From Gammaproteobacteria bacterium (GTDB lineage: Bacteria > Pseudomonadota > Gammaproteobacteria > Chromatiales > Chromatiaceae): 64,000 nucleotides of DNA. The stretch is taken from contig SACH01000003.1 in the NCBI GenBank assembly GCA_009928645.1, positions 1 to 64,000 on the forward strand, read 5' to 3'. The notes beneath the pieces are model-generated. The model had not been told where the DNA came from, searched no databases, and saw nothing but the letters and a program-made list of their open reading frames with translations. Position numbers and translations under genes: made by a program. Every line of letters starts with the position of its first letter. The first letter of the stretch is position 1. Of the stretch, positions 43,177-52,845 are shown in pieces.

Positions 43177-44743
43177 CGCGCAGTTTAGTCTGCCCTCCAC
43201 CCGCCCCAACCCTCTCCCGCCCGGGAGGGGCGCTTCGCCTGGCCCATCTGGGGACCCGGTTTCTTCCTGGATCTCTCCCGGGCGAAGTGGCAGATGCGCG
43301 GGAGCCGCAGGGGGCAGGGATCCGGCGACTGAAGACCGTTCCGGGGGCTGGTGGCCGGATCGCCCGGCCGTTCGGAGGACCGCTGCTAGGAGCAGCAGTC
43401 AAACCAGGCTCCGGAACTGGCGCCCCGCCTCGCGGCTCGTCGGCCTGCTCCTGCTGATCCTAGGCATCGCACCCGGGGCCACCTGGGGGGCGACCCTCCA
43501 GGAACTGGACTCCATCGTCGCCGTCGTCAACAAGGACGTCATCGTGCGTAGCGAACTGGAGCGGGAAATCACCCTAGCCCTGCCCCAATTGCGCGAGCAG
43601 GGGGCCGACCTGCCCTCCCGCGCCGAACTGGAGCGCCAGGTCCTGGACCGGATGCTCGACAAGCGCCTGCAACTCCAGGAGGCAGCGCGGCTCGGGATCA
43701 AGGTCGAGGACGGTGCCCTGACCCAGGCCATGACCAGCATCGCCGAGCGCAACAACCTGACCCTGGAGGAACTCCAGACCGCCCTGGTAGCCAGCGGCAT
43801 CCGCTTCGAAGACTTTCGCGAGGACACCCGCGCCCAGATGATTATGAGTCAGCTCCAGGCGCGGGAGGTGATCAAGAACATCCAGGTCACCGAACCCGAG
43901 GTGAAGCGCTTCCTTGCCCGGGAGGCGGATAGTCTTATCGAGCGCACCGATGTCCGTCTCTCCCACATCCTTATTGCCGTCCCCGAAACGGCCAGTCCCG
44001 AGGAGGTGGAACAGGCCCGACAGCGGGCCCAGGCCCTGGTGGCCAAACTGCGCGCCGGGGCGGACTTCGCCCAGGTGGCCCGCGCGGAGTCCCAGGGTCA
44101 GCAGACCCAGCAGGCCCAAGAGGGCGGTGATCTCGGCTGGTTCCCCCTCACCGACGTCCCCTCCCTGGCACAGGAGCCGGCCCGCACCCTTAACAAGGGT
44201 GAGATCAGCAACCCCCTGCGCAGCCCCAGCGGTTTCCACATCATCAAGATCACTGACCTCAAGGGCACGGGGCCCGCGGTCCTGACCCAGACCAAGGCCC
44301 GGCATATCCTCATCCGCACCAACGAGGTGGTCTCCGATGACGATGCCCGTATCCGTCTGGAGCAATTGCGGATGCGGCTCGCCGGAGGCGACGATTTCGC
44401 CAACCTGGCCCGTGCTAACTCCGATGACACCGGCTCGGCCCTTAAGGGCGGGGACTTGGGCTGGCTGAGTCCCGGGGACACCGTGCCGCAATTTGAGGCG
44501 GCGATGAACGAACTGGCTCCCAATCAGATCAGCCAGCCCTTTAAATCCAGCTTTGGCTGGCACATCGTTCAGGTCAACGAGCGCCGCACCCAGGACACCA
44601 CCGAAGAGCTGATGGCCCTCAAGGCCAAGCAGAAGCTCAAGGAGCGCAAGGCCGACGAGGCGGTGAAGCAATGGCTGCACCGCCTGCGGGATGAGGCCTA
44701 TCTCGAGGACCGTCTCGCCAAGGCTCTGGAGCAAGCGGAGTAA
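43148..44743 (+). CDS. surA: Periplasmic chaperone/PPIase SurA (start site unclear)
   Basis: [19 protein letters not shown]...two parvulin domains ([22 protein letters not shown]). Confidence 0.95.
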   Translation: MESMGTPRNSAQFSLPSTRPNPLPPGRGASPGPSGDPVSSWISPGRSGRCAGAAGGRDPATEDRSGGWWPDRPAVRRTAARSSSQTRLRNWRPASRLVGLLLLILGIAPGATWGATLQELDSIVAVVNKDVIVRSELEREITLALPQLREQGADLPSRAELERQVLDRMLDKRLQLQEAARLGIKVEDGALTQAMTSIAERNNLTLEELQTALVASGIRFEDFREDTRAQMIMSQLQAREVIKNIQVTEPEVKRFLAREADSLIERTDVRLSHILIAVPETASPEEVEQARQRAQALVAKLRAGADFAQVARAESQGQQTQQAQEGGDLGWFPLTDVPSLAQEPARTLNKGEISNPLRSPSGFHIIKITDLKGTGPAVLTQTKARHILIRTNEVVSDDDARIRLEQLRMRLAGGDDFANLARANSDDTGSALKGGDLGWLSPGDTVPQFEAAMNELAPNQISQPFKSSFGWHIVQVNERRTQDTTEELMALKAKQKLKERKADEAVKQWLHRLRDEAYLEDRLAKALEQAE

Positions 44744-44747
44744 TCCC

Positions 44748-45752
44748 TTGACGCCCGCCACCCTGCCCCGGTTGGCCCTGACCCCCGGCGAGCCGGCCGG
44801 TATCGGGCCCGACCTCTGCGTCCAGCTCGCTCAATGGGGTTTCCCCGCCCAACTGGTCGCCATCGCCGATCCCGATCTGCTGGGGGATCGGGCGCGTCGC
44901 CTGGGCCTCCCCCTCGACCTGATCCCCTACACCCCCAGCACCCCGCCCCTGGCCCAGCGGGCGGGCCGTCTGAGCATCCTGCCGCTGCCCTTGGCCCGAC
45001 TTGGGCCACCGGGCCAGCTCGATCCCGCCAATGCCCCCTATGTCCTCGCCACCCTGGCACGGGCCTGCGACGGCTGCCTGGCGGAGGAGTTCGACGCCCT
45101 GGTCACGGGTCCGGTCCATAAGGGCATCATCAATGACGCCGGCATCCCCTTCAGCGGCCATACGGAATTTCTCGCCGCCCGTTGCGGGGCCGAGCCGGTG
45201 ATGATGCTCGTCGCCCCTGGCCTGCGAGTGGCCCTCGCCACCACCCACCTCCCCCTGCGGGCGGTGGCGGATCAGATCACCCGCCCCACCTTAGGCCGGG
45301 TCATCCGCATCCTGGAGGCCGACCTGCGCCGCCGCTTCGGCATCCCTCGACCCCGGCTGCTGGTCTGTGGACTTAATCCCCATGCCGGGGAAGGCGGGCA
45401 CCTGGGGCGGGAGGAGCGTGACATCATCGCCCCCCTGCTTGAAGAGCTGCGCGCGGCGGGCCTGGACCTGGTGGGGCCGGTACCGGCGGACAGCGCCTTC
45501 GTGCCGGAGCAGTTGGCCCGGGTCGATGCCGTCCTCGCCATGTATCACGATCAGGGTCTGCCAGTCCTCAAACACCTGGGGTTTGGCCAGGCGGTGAACG
45601 TCACCCTGGGCCTGCCCATCATCCGCGTCTCGGTGGATCATGGTACGGCCCTGGAACTGGCCGGTACCGGTCAGGCCGATGCGGGTAGTCTCCGGGCCGC
45701 CCTGGACCTGGCCCTACGGATGACCGACGCCCGGTCCAGGCCCCAGGGGTAA
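44748..45752 (+). CDS. pdxA: 4-hydroxythreonine-4-phosphate dehydrogenase
   Basis: [22 protein letters not shown]...[11 protein letters not shown]...[18 protein letters not shown] start. Confidence 0.97.
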   Translation: MTPATLPRLALTPGEPAGIGPDLCVQLAQWGFPAQLVAIADPDLLGDRARRLGLPLDLIPYTPSTPPLAQRAGRLSILPLPLARLGPPGQLDPANAPYVLATLARACDGCLAEEFDALVTGPVHKGIINDAGIPFSGHTEFLAARCGAEPVMMLVAPGLRVALATTHLPLRAVADQITRPTLGRVIRILEADLRRRFGIPRPRLLVCGLNPHAGEGGHLGREERDIIAPLLEELRAAGLDLVGPVPADSAFVPEQLARVDAVLAMYHDQGLPVLKHLGFGQAVNVTLGLPIIRVSVDHGTALELAGTGQADAGSLRAALDLALRMTDARSRPQG

Positions 45753-45970
45753 GCCCGAGGGCGCTCACTGGCATGAGGGGTGCGCCAGGCCCTGACAATA
45801 ATGTCAGACCTTGCTGTGGCTTTGACGCTAACGGCCATGAGGCTGCTCGCTGTGACCCCGATGATGAAAGACCCTGTTGGTGAGTTGGAGATTTTCACGC
45901 CAACCATCATGAGGGCGCGCGCCAGCCTGCTGAAAATCAATTTTTTTCCACAACTTTCACGCTAACGGGC
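45753..45970 (-). repeat. Tandem array of ~62-72-bp units (family A), three full units plus one partial
   Basis: Minus-strand units begin CATGGCCCGTTAGCGTGAAAG, CATGATGGTTGGCGTGAAAA, CATGGCCGTTAGCGTCAAAG, CATGCCAGTGAGCGC. Confidence 0.8.
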
Positions 45971-46897
45971 CATGCAGTCCCGCACCCGCAGCGCCAGATC
46001 CAGGGCCTCGAGGCCGACACGACCATCGACCAGGGGCCGGCGTCCCTCGCGCACGCAGGCGACAAAGGCCTCGATTTCCCGATCAAGGGGCTTGACCGGC
46101 TCCACCTGAATCCGCTCGCGCACGATCTCGGGACGGCTCGCCCCGGGGACGAGCCGGGGATAGGCGATGTCGATAGTCTGGGCGATGAAATCCAGGGACA
46201 GGTATTTGTGCTCCTGGAAGACGCGGATGTGGCGGATACGGCGGTCCGAGACCCGGCTCGCCACCGCGTTGGCGACGGCGCCATTGGCGAACTCCAGGCG
46301 GGCATTGGCGATATCCACCTGATCCGTCAGCACGGGCGTGCCCACGGCGGATACCGACCGCAGTTCGGAGCCCATCAGGGAGAGGATGATGTCCAGGTCG
46401 TGGATCATGAGATCCGAGACCACGTCGACGTCCGTCGCCCGTTCGACGAATTCCCCCAAGCGCTGGGTCTCAACGAAGCGCGGGCGGTCGATCTGCTCCG
46501 CCAGGGCCATGACGCCGGCGTTGAAACGTTCCAGATGACCGATCTGGAGAATGGCCCCCGCCTGGTCGGCCAGGGCGACGATCCGCTCGCCCTCCCGGCG
46601 CGTCGCGGCGATGGGTTTCTCCAGCAGCAGATGGATGCCACGGCCCAGCAGAAGCTCGGCCACGGCCAGGTGGGCCGTGGTGGGTACGACGACGGAGACG
46701 GCATCGACCTGGTCGATGATGGCCGCCAGATCGGTGAAGGCCGCGCAACCCGCCTCGCTGGCCACGGCGCTGGCTCGGGCGGGATCGGCATCGACCACCC
46801 CCACGAGCTTGACCTGGGGCAGGCGAGAATAGATGAGGGCATGAAAGCGGCCCAAATAGCCGACCCCAATAACGGCAACCCTTAGTCGTTCAACCAT
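45962..46897 (-). CDS. Gfo/Idh/MocA family oxidoreductase
   Basis: LRVAVIGVGYLGRFHALIYSRLPQVKLVGVVDADPARA...LLEKPIA. Confidence 0.92.
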   Translation of the reverse strand: MVERLRVAVIGVGYLGRFHALIYSRLPQVKLVGVVDADPARASAVASEAGCAAFTDLAAIIDQVDAVSVVVPTTAHLAVAELLLGRGIHLLLEKPIAATRREGERIVALADQAGAILQIGHLERFNAGVMALAEQIDRPRFVETQRLGEFVERATDVDVVSDLMIHDLDIILSLMGSELRSVSAVGTPVLTDQVDIANARLEFANGAVANAVASRVSDRRIRHIRVFQEHKYLSLDFIAQTIDIAYPRLVPGASRPEIVRERIQVEPVKPLDREIEAFVACVREGRRPLVDGRVGLEALDLALRVRDCMAR

Positions 46898-46929
46898 GAC
46901 GTGATCCTCGCACGCGATCAAAAGCGGCC

Positions 46930-47097
46930 CTAGCCGCCGACGGACCGGTCATCTGGCCCTTGCCCGGCAAGCGGTGAGGCATCGCCACCATAATAGATCT
47001 GCACCTGGTAAAACAAGGTGACGGCCATGCCAATCGTCACGGTGATGATCAGCAGGAAGAAGGGGTCGCGCCGGGGGCGACGGGGTCGGAAACTCAT
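46930..47097 (-). CDS. Small single-TM hypothetical protein
   Basis: MSFRPRRPRRDPFFLLIITVTIGMAVTLFYQVQIYYGGDAS; Arg-rich start then one TM helix. Confidence 0.5.
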   Translation of the reverse strand: MSFRPRRPRRDPFFLLIITVTIGMAVTLFYQVQIYYGGDASPLAGQGPDDRSVGG

Positions 47098-47304
47098 GGG
47101 ACCAGAAGACAGCAGGGTTGGGGGGACGGGGAGAGGGGCTTGCGTGTGGGCCATTATCCCCCATTTGCCGGTTATGTGCCGGGCGGGCATTAGCCGACGT
47201 GGTTGACGTGAGCCCCTCTGATCTGGTTCGCCCTTGCCCCCGACAGCCGTTGTATTTCCCCGCCAGGCCTCTTATGCTGCGTCCCCGATCGTCAGGTACC
47301 CGCC

Positions 47305-47694
47305 ATGCCCCTCGCCGAAGATCCCCGCTACCGGATTGTGGTTCACGCCCAGGGCGTCTACATCCCCCAGCAATCCCACCCCGAAGCGGAGCGTTATGCC
47401 TTCGCCTACACCATTACCATCCAGAATACGGGTGACACCGCCGCGCGCCTCCTCGACCGGCACTGGATCATCACCGACGCCAACGGTCAGGTCCAGGAGG
47501 TGCGGGGTGAGGGTGTGGTGGGTGAGCAGCCCCACCTGCTCCCTGGCGAGCGTTTCCGCTACACCAGCGGGACCATCATCGCGACACCGGTGGGCAGCAT
47601 GCAGGGCAGTTACGGTATGATCGCCGATGATGGCACCCGATTTACCGCCTCCATCGCGCCCTTTACTCTGGCTGTGCCCATGCGCCTGCACTGA
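47305..47694 (+). CDS. apaG: Co2+/Mg2+ efflux-associated protein ApaG
   Basis: YAFAYTITIQNTGDTAARLLDRHWIITDANGQVQEVRGEGVVGEQPHLLPGERFRYTSG. Confidence 0.97.
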   Translation: MPLAEDPRYRIVVHAQGVYIPQQSHPEAERYAFAYTITIQNTGDTAARLLDRHWIITDANGQVQEVRGEGVVGEQPHLLPGERFRYTSGTIIATPVGSMQGSYGMIADDGTRFTASIAPFTLAVPMRLH

Positions 47695-47739
47695 CCCAGC
47701 CACTCCTCCCATCGCCCTGCTCGATACCCTGCCGGACCT

Positions 47740-48573
47740 ATGACCACTTACGCTATAGGTGATATTCAAGGTTGCTACGACCCCTTCCGCCGCCTGCTGG
47801 ACAAGCTGGAATTCGACCCCGCCGGGGACGAGTTATGGTTGGTTGGCGACCTCGTCAATCGCGGCCCCGATTCCTTGGGGGTGCTGCGTTATGTCCACAG
47901 CCTCGGTGAAGCGGCGGTGGTCGTCCTGGGTAATCACGACCTTCACCTCCTAGCCCTGGGGGCGGGCAATGTCAAAACCGCCGCCATGAGCAGCCTCCAT
48001 GACGTGCTGATGGCACCAGACCGGGACGAACTACTGCACTGGCTACGCCACCGCCCCCTCATGCACTATGACGCCAGCAAGGATTTCGCCATGGTCCACG
48101 CCGGCCTGGCGCCCCAATGGGATCTGTTACAGGCCCTGTCCTGTGCCCAAGAGGTGGAGAAGGTCCTGCAGGGCCCCGAGTACCGGGGCTTTCTGTATAG
48201 CATGTACGGCAATCAGCCCAGCAAGTGGTCGCCCACCCTCAAGGGCATGGACCGTCTGCGCTTCATCACCAACTGCATGACGCGCATGCGCTATTGTCTC
48301 CCCGACGGCACCCTGGGTCTCAAGGAAAAGGGTCCGGTGGGTACCCAATCTAAGCCCTACATCCCCTGGTTCGAGATCCCCTGGCGGGCCAGCAGCGATT
48401 TCCGGCTGGTCATAGGTCACTGGTCCACCCTGGGCTATATGGCCAAGGACAACGTCTGGGCCCTGGACACAGGTTGTCTCTGGGGCCGCTCTCTGACCGC
48501 CATCCCCATTCGCAAGAAGAAGGACATCGAGCCCATCAGCCTGGACTGCCCGACGGGCGCCCTACGGGATTGA
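47740..48573 (+). CDS. apaH: Symmetrical bis(5'-nucleosyl)-tetraphosphatase
   Basis: MTTYAIGDIQGCYDPFRRLLDKLEFDPAGDELWLVGDLVNRGPDSLG. Confidence 0.98.
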   Translation: MTTYAIGDIQGCYDPFRRLLDKLEFDPAGDELWLVGDLVNRGPDSLGVLRYVHSLGEAAVVVLGNHDLHLLALGAGNVKTAAMSSLHDVLMAPDRDELLHWLRHRPLMHYDASKDFAMVHAGLAPQWDLLQALSCAQEVEKVLQGPEYRGFLYSMYGNQPSKWSPTLKGMDRLRFITNCMTRMRYCLPDGTLGLKEKGPVGTQSKPYIPWFEIPWRASSDFRLVIGHWSTLGYMAKDNVWALDTGCLWGRSLTAIPIRKKKDIEPISLDCPTGALRD

Positions 48574-48608
48574 CGGAAACGGTCCCGGGGTCCACTCCGG
48601 GGGGCTGA

Positions 48609-48850
48609 TCAGAGATTCTGACAAGGGTTTGCCGTCCGCGGCGGTCGCTACACTCATCGCCAACTGCCGCCACCCGACCAAGCCTGAGAAAGGTCAGATC
48701 ATAGGGATTCCGTCAAACCCGTCATCGCCATCGGTCGCGATCTGATCAAACCTGATGACGGTCAGGTCGCAGGGATGCCGTCGACCCCGTCATCACCATC
48801 TACCACGGCCCGATCAAGCCTGAGGAAGGTCAGGTCAAAGGGATTGCCTT
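48609..48850 (-). repeat. 68-bp tandem repeat covering the apaH-folA interval and the folA 3' end
   Basis: ccaagcctga (48678), tcaaacctga (48746), tcaagcctga (48814) recur at exactly 68-bp spacing, with a more degenerate unit from ~48609. Confidence 0.85.
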
Positions 48851-49307
48851 CGTCCCTGGCCCGCGTTTCCCGTCCCGTCTCGACCCATTCGCCTGGCTCC
48901 CAGGGGGGAAAGAAGGCATCACCATCCTCGATCCGGGTGGCGACCAGGGTCAGGTACAGCCGCCCCGCAGCCGGGAGAAAGGTGCGGTAGAGCATCTCGC
49001 CACCAATGACCAGGACCTCGGGTTCGTCCTGGACCAGGGCCAGCGCCGCGGCTGGGGAAGACGCTAGTTCACACCCCAGGGCGCGATACGCCGGATTGGC
49101 GGTGATGACGATATGCCGGCGCCGGGGCAGCAGCCCCGGCAGGGACTCCCAGGTGCGGCGGCCCATCAGGATCGGCTTGTCCAGGGTCAGGCGCTTGAAA
49201 TGCGCCAGATCGGCGGGGAGATGCCAAGGCAAGCGATTGGCCCGACCGATGACCCGATTCTCCGCAAGGGCGGCAATCAGCGCGATCAGCGGCACCTGCT
49301 CGCTCAT
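48762..49307 (-). CDS. folA: Dihydrofolate reductase with repeat-derived C-terminal tail
   Basis: [49 protein letters not shown]; native end [10 protein letters not shown] then [15 protein letters not shown]. Confidence 0.96.
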   Translation of the reverse strand: MSEQVPLIALIAALAENRVIGRANRLPWHLPADLAHFKRLTLDKPILMGRRTWESLPGLLPRRRHIVITANPAYRALGCELASSPAAALALVQDEPEVLVIGGEMLYRTFLPAAGRLYLTLVATRIEDGDAFFPPWEPGEWVETGRETRARDEGNPFDLTFLRLDRAVVDGDDGVDGIPAT

Positions 49308-49729
49308 GCCGCGCTGGCGGCGGACGTAGGCAATTCACCAATGGGCGAGGACGCGTTCGGCAGGGCGACCTGACCCGTACCGACGCCCGCCGCCTTGCGG
49401 TTGACCTCCGTGGCGGACCAGAGGCGCTCCAGGGCGTAAAAGTCCCGCACCTTCGGCAGCATGACATGCACGACGATAATGTTGAGGTCAACCAGGGCCC
49501 ACTCGCCCTCGCTCAGACCTTCGGACCCCAGGGGGGGCTCACCCCCCTCCTTGGCCCGGAAGGCCACGGTTTCGGCAATGGCCTTGACATGGCGCTCGGA
49601 GGTACCGGAGGCGATGATCATCAGATCGGTGATGGCGGTCTTGCCGCGCACATCCAGGACCTGCACATCCTTGGCCTTCATGTCGTCCAAGGCCTCCAGA
49701 ACCAGTTGCTTGAGTTGTTCTAGCTCCAA
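49304..49729 (-). CDS. rsfS: Ribosome silencing factor RsfS (YbeB)
   Basis: [45 protein letters not shown]...[14 protein letters not shown]. Confidence 0.96.
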   Translation of the reverse strand: MELEQLKQLVLEALDDMKAKDVQVLDVRGKTAITDLMIIASGTSERHVKAIAETVAFRAKEGGEPPLGSEGLSEGEWALVDLNIIVVHVMLPKVRDFYALERLWSATEVNRKAAGVGTGQVALPNASSPIGELPTSAASAA

Positions 49730-50137
49730 CTGAAACTCCGTTAACTATCTTCAGGTTGAGTTGGTACCCAGGTCAGGGCCGCTGGCGGTTTCTCCGGGCG
49801 AGGCGGCACAAGAAAGCAGCGGAACGGTCATGAGAGATCCCTCCGCACCCCAGGCTGATGAAAAATAGCCTATTTCCCCGGCGGGCTGTCTTCCCTGCTC
49901 TCGCCGGATCCGTCCATGAACGATCCATTGTCGGTTCTGACAGGCATGAACCCCGCCCCGGAGTATGCACGCCATGGCTGGGCCAGATCGTCCGCCAGGC
50001 CAGGCATTGTAGCCTGATTATGAAAAGATTGAGGTTCGCCCGTCAGCCCAGAACGCAGCCCCGACGGGAGCGGTCATAATCAAAACCGTCATGGTTGGTG
50101 GCTAACATGGGCAGCCGAGTCCCGGGGAGAAGAAGAG

Positions 50138-50296
50138 ATGACCGACATCGATCTTGCTGATTTCGACATCCATGAGCTCAAGGACATTTTTGACGATGTC
50201 TTTTTTCTGCCCGACATTCACATCGACGAACTGGCCGACATGATGGAAATCGTCGACAACCTCATCCAGGTCTCGACGTCCTGCCCCTGGTGCTAG
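50138..50296 (+). CDS. 52-aa acidic small ORF ending STSCPWC; candidate peptide precursor
   Basis: MTDIDLADFDIHELKDIFDDVFFLPDIHIDELADMMEIVDNLIQVSTSCPWC*; SD-like ggggagaagaag upstream. Below the length cutoff of the ORF track. Confidence 0.45.
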   Translation: MTDIDLADFDIHELKDIFDDVFFLPDIHIDELADMMEIVDNLIQVSTSCPWC

Positions 50297-51129
50297 GGAT
50301 CCGCCCGGCGATAAAGCCCCTCCGCCTGGATGAAGTCCAACACCGTATCGGGCAGCAAATAGCGCGGACTCAGTCCCCGGGCCACCAGACCACGAATGCG
50401 GGTCGCCGAAATCGCCAGTTGCGTTACCTCCTGAAACCAGACCCGGCCCGCGGGGGAGGCGGTCAGATCGCCGACCTGGAAACAGCGGCGCGGCTGAAGC
50501 CAAGCTTGCAGGTGGGAACTCAGTTCCAGACCGGATGCCACTAAGGGGGCCTGGTCACCTGCCGTAAACAACGGGTCACCACCCGCGGAGGCCTGGTTAC
50601 CCGCCACGGGGGCCTGGTTACCCGCCGCGGAGACCTGGTCATCACCCGCGAGAGCCTGACCACCGGCATCAGACGCCTTGTCACCCTCCATGGGTGCCAG
50701 GCCGGGCGCGGGACCGCCCTCACCCGTCCACCCCGGCCGCCGCATGACGATCAGATGGGCCAGGGCCAGGATGTCATCCGGCCGGTGCCAGGAGAGAAAC
50801 CCGCGGAAGGCATCGGCCCCCACCAGCAGGCCCAGGCCCACGGCCGGGCCTAACTCCCCGCGCAGGTCCACCAGGGTATCGTGGGTATAGGATTCACCGC
50901 CGCGCCGCAGTTCGCGGTCATCGACGCGCAGCCCCTCCGCCCCCTGGACCGCCAGGCGCAGCATCGCCAGGCGCTGTTCCGGGCTGGCCTGGGGCTGGGA
51001 GCGATGGACGGCCTGGCGCAGGGGGATCAGCCGCAGTTCCTCCAGCCCCAGCGCCTGGCGGACCTCCAGGGCCGGGCGCAGATGGCCGAAATGGACCGGG
51101 TCGAAGGTCCCGCCCAGGACACCGATCAT
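50293..51129 (-). CDS. nadD: Nicotinate-nucleotide adenylyltransferase with repetitive insertion
   Basis: MIGVLGGTFDPVHFGHLRPALEV...QLAISATRIRGLVARGLSPRYLLPDTVLDFI. Confidence 0.95.
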   Translation of the reverse strand: MIGVLGGTFDPVHFGHLRPALEVRQALGLEELRLIPLRQAVHRSQPQASPEQRLAMLRLAVQGAEGLRVDDRELRRGGESYTHDTLVDLRGELGPAVGLGLLVGADAFRGFLSWHRPDDILALAHLIVMRRPGWTGEGGPAPGLAPMEGDKASDAGGQALAGDDQVSAAGNQAPVAGNQASAGGDPLFTAGDQAPLVASGLELSSHLQAWLQPRRCFQVGDLTASPAGRVWFQEVTQLAISATRIRGLVARGLSPRYLLPDTVLDFIQAEGLYRRADP

Positions 51130-51303
51130 GCCGGCCCGACCTTGATCAGGGGTATCGCTCCCCTCACGATGGAGCAATGCACCGGGGGGCATGTGTCCCT
51201 GGGCGGATCCATTCGACCAGGGACGCAACCGGAGACCGACCGCCCCGCTCCCTGCCAGTACCCGCCCCCGCTATTTCAGTCCGGGCGGCTGGTTGCGGGG
51301 GCT

Positions 51304-52578
51304 TCAGGCGCGCACCTCGCCGTTGCCAAGGACGATAAACTTCACCGAGGTCAGGCCCTCCAGACCCACCGGCCCCCGGGCGTGGAACTTGTCCGTGCTG
51401 ATGCCGATTTCGGCGCCCAGACCATACTCGAAGCCGTCGGCGAACCGGGTGGAGGCATTGACCATCACCGAACTGCTGTCCACCTCCCGCAGGAAACGGC
51501 GGGCGCGGCTGTAGTCCTCGGTAACGATACTGTCGGTATGCTGGGAACCATGGCGGGCGATGTGCGCCATGGCCTCCTCCAGCCCGGCGACGACCCGGAT
51601 GGCGAGGATCGGGGCCAGGTATTCCGTATCCCAATCCTCAGGGGTGGCGGGGATGGCCGCCGGGACCTGTTGGCAGGTGGCGGGGCAGCCCCGCAGCTCC
51701 ACGCCCTTGTCCCGCAGGGGCGCGGCCAGCAACGGCAGGGCCTCGGCGGCGATGCCTTCCGCCACCAGCAGGGTCTCCAGGGTGTTACAGGTGCCATAGC
51801 GCTGGGTCTTGGCGTTCATGACGATGGGCAGGGCCTTGGCGAGGTCGGCCCGGTCGTCGATGTAGACGTGGCAGATGCCATCCAGGTGCTTGATGACCGG
51901 CACCCGCGCCTCACGGCTGATTCGTTCAATGAGGCCCTTGCCACCGCGGGGGATGATGACATCCACGTACTGGGGCATGGTGATCAGGGCGCCGACGGCG
52001 GCGCGGTCCCGGGTGGCGATGACCTGCACCCCGTCCGCGGGCAGGCCAGCACTCTCCAGGCCGCGCTGCAGGCAGGCGGCGATGGCCTGGTTGGAGTGGA
52101 AGGCCTCGGAACCACCGCGCAGCACGGTGGCGTTGCCGGACTTGAGGCACAGGGCGGCGGCGTCAGCGGTGACGTTAGGGCGGGACTCATAGATGATGCC
52201 GACCACCCCCAGCGGCACCCGCATCCGTCCCACCTGGATACCAGAGGGCCGATAATTGAGGTCGAAGATGGCCCCCACCGGGTCCGCCAGGGCGGCGACC
52301 TCCCGCAGGCCGGCGATCATGGCGTCGGTGCGCCCCGGGGTCAGTTCCAGGCGGTCGAGCAGGGCCGCGTCCAGGCCCTGGGCGGCCCCGGCCTCCAGAT
52401 CCAGGCGGTTGGCGGCCAGGAGATCGGCCCGGCGCGCGTCCAGGTCGGCGGCGATGGCCAGCAGAGCCCGGTTCTTGGCGGCAGTCTCGGCCCGGGCCAG
52501 CAACCGCGACGCGGCCCGCGCCCGCTCGCCGACGGTTTGCATATAGGCGGCGACATCGCTGATCGGGGTCTCGGTCAT
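51304..52578 (-). CDS. proA: Gamma-glutamyl phosphate reductase
   Basis: [39 protein letters not shown]. Confidence 0.98.
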   Translation of the reverse strand: MTETPISDVAAYMQTVGERARAASRLLARAETAAKNRALLAIAADLDARRADLLAANRLDLEAGAAQGLDAALLDRLELTPGRTDAMIAGLREVAALADPVGAIFDLNYRPSGIQVGRMRVPLGVVGIIYESRPNVTADAAALCLKSGNATVLRGGSEAFHSNQAIAACLQRGLESAGLPADGVQVIATRDRAAVGALITMPQYVDVIIPRGGKGLIERISREARVPVIKHLDGICHVYIDDRADLAKALPIVMNAKTQRYGTCNTLETLLVAEGIAAEALPLLAAPLRDKGVELRGCPATCQQVPAAIPATPEDWDTEYLAPILAIRVVAGLEEAMAHIARHGSQHTDSIVTEDYSRARRFLREVDSSSVMVNASTRFADGFEYGLGAEIGISTDKFHARGPVGLEGLTSVKFIVLGNGEVRA

Positions 52579-52845
52579 GGCAGGAATTCCTGAAAACTGC
52601 GGGCCGCCGCGGCACTGCGGCCGAGGCGGCGGCAAAGGGCAAGGGATTGGACTGGGATTTTATAACAGACGGGCTTGTGTTTTTCGCGCGGAGGTAAGAC
52701 TGGGTGGTGCCTGGCGGGGTATCGACCGGGGGCGCGGGCAGAGGTCGCTAAACCTCGCCGGAGATGTTAGCGGCCCCTGCCAAGGCACCGCCTGGCCCAG
52801 AAAGGCCAAACGCTGCGCGATGTCGATACCGGGTTAACCAGCGCC

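Noticed and set aside
50881-52593. 570-aa + ORF opposite nadD/proA
   Set aside because: Antisense shadow.
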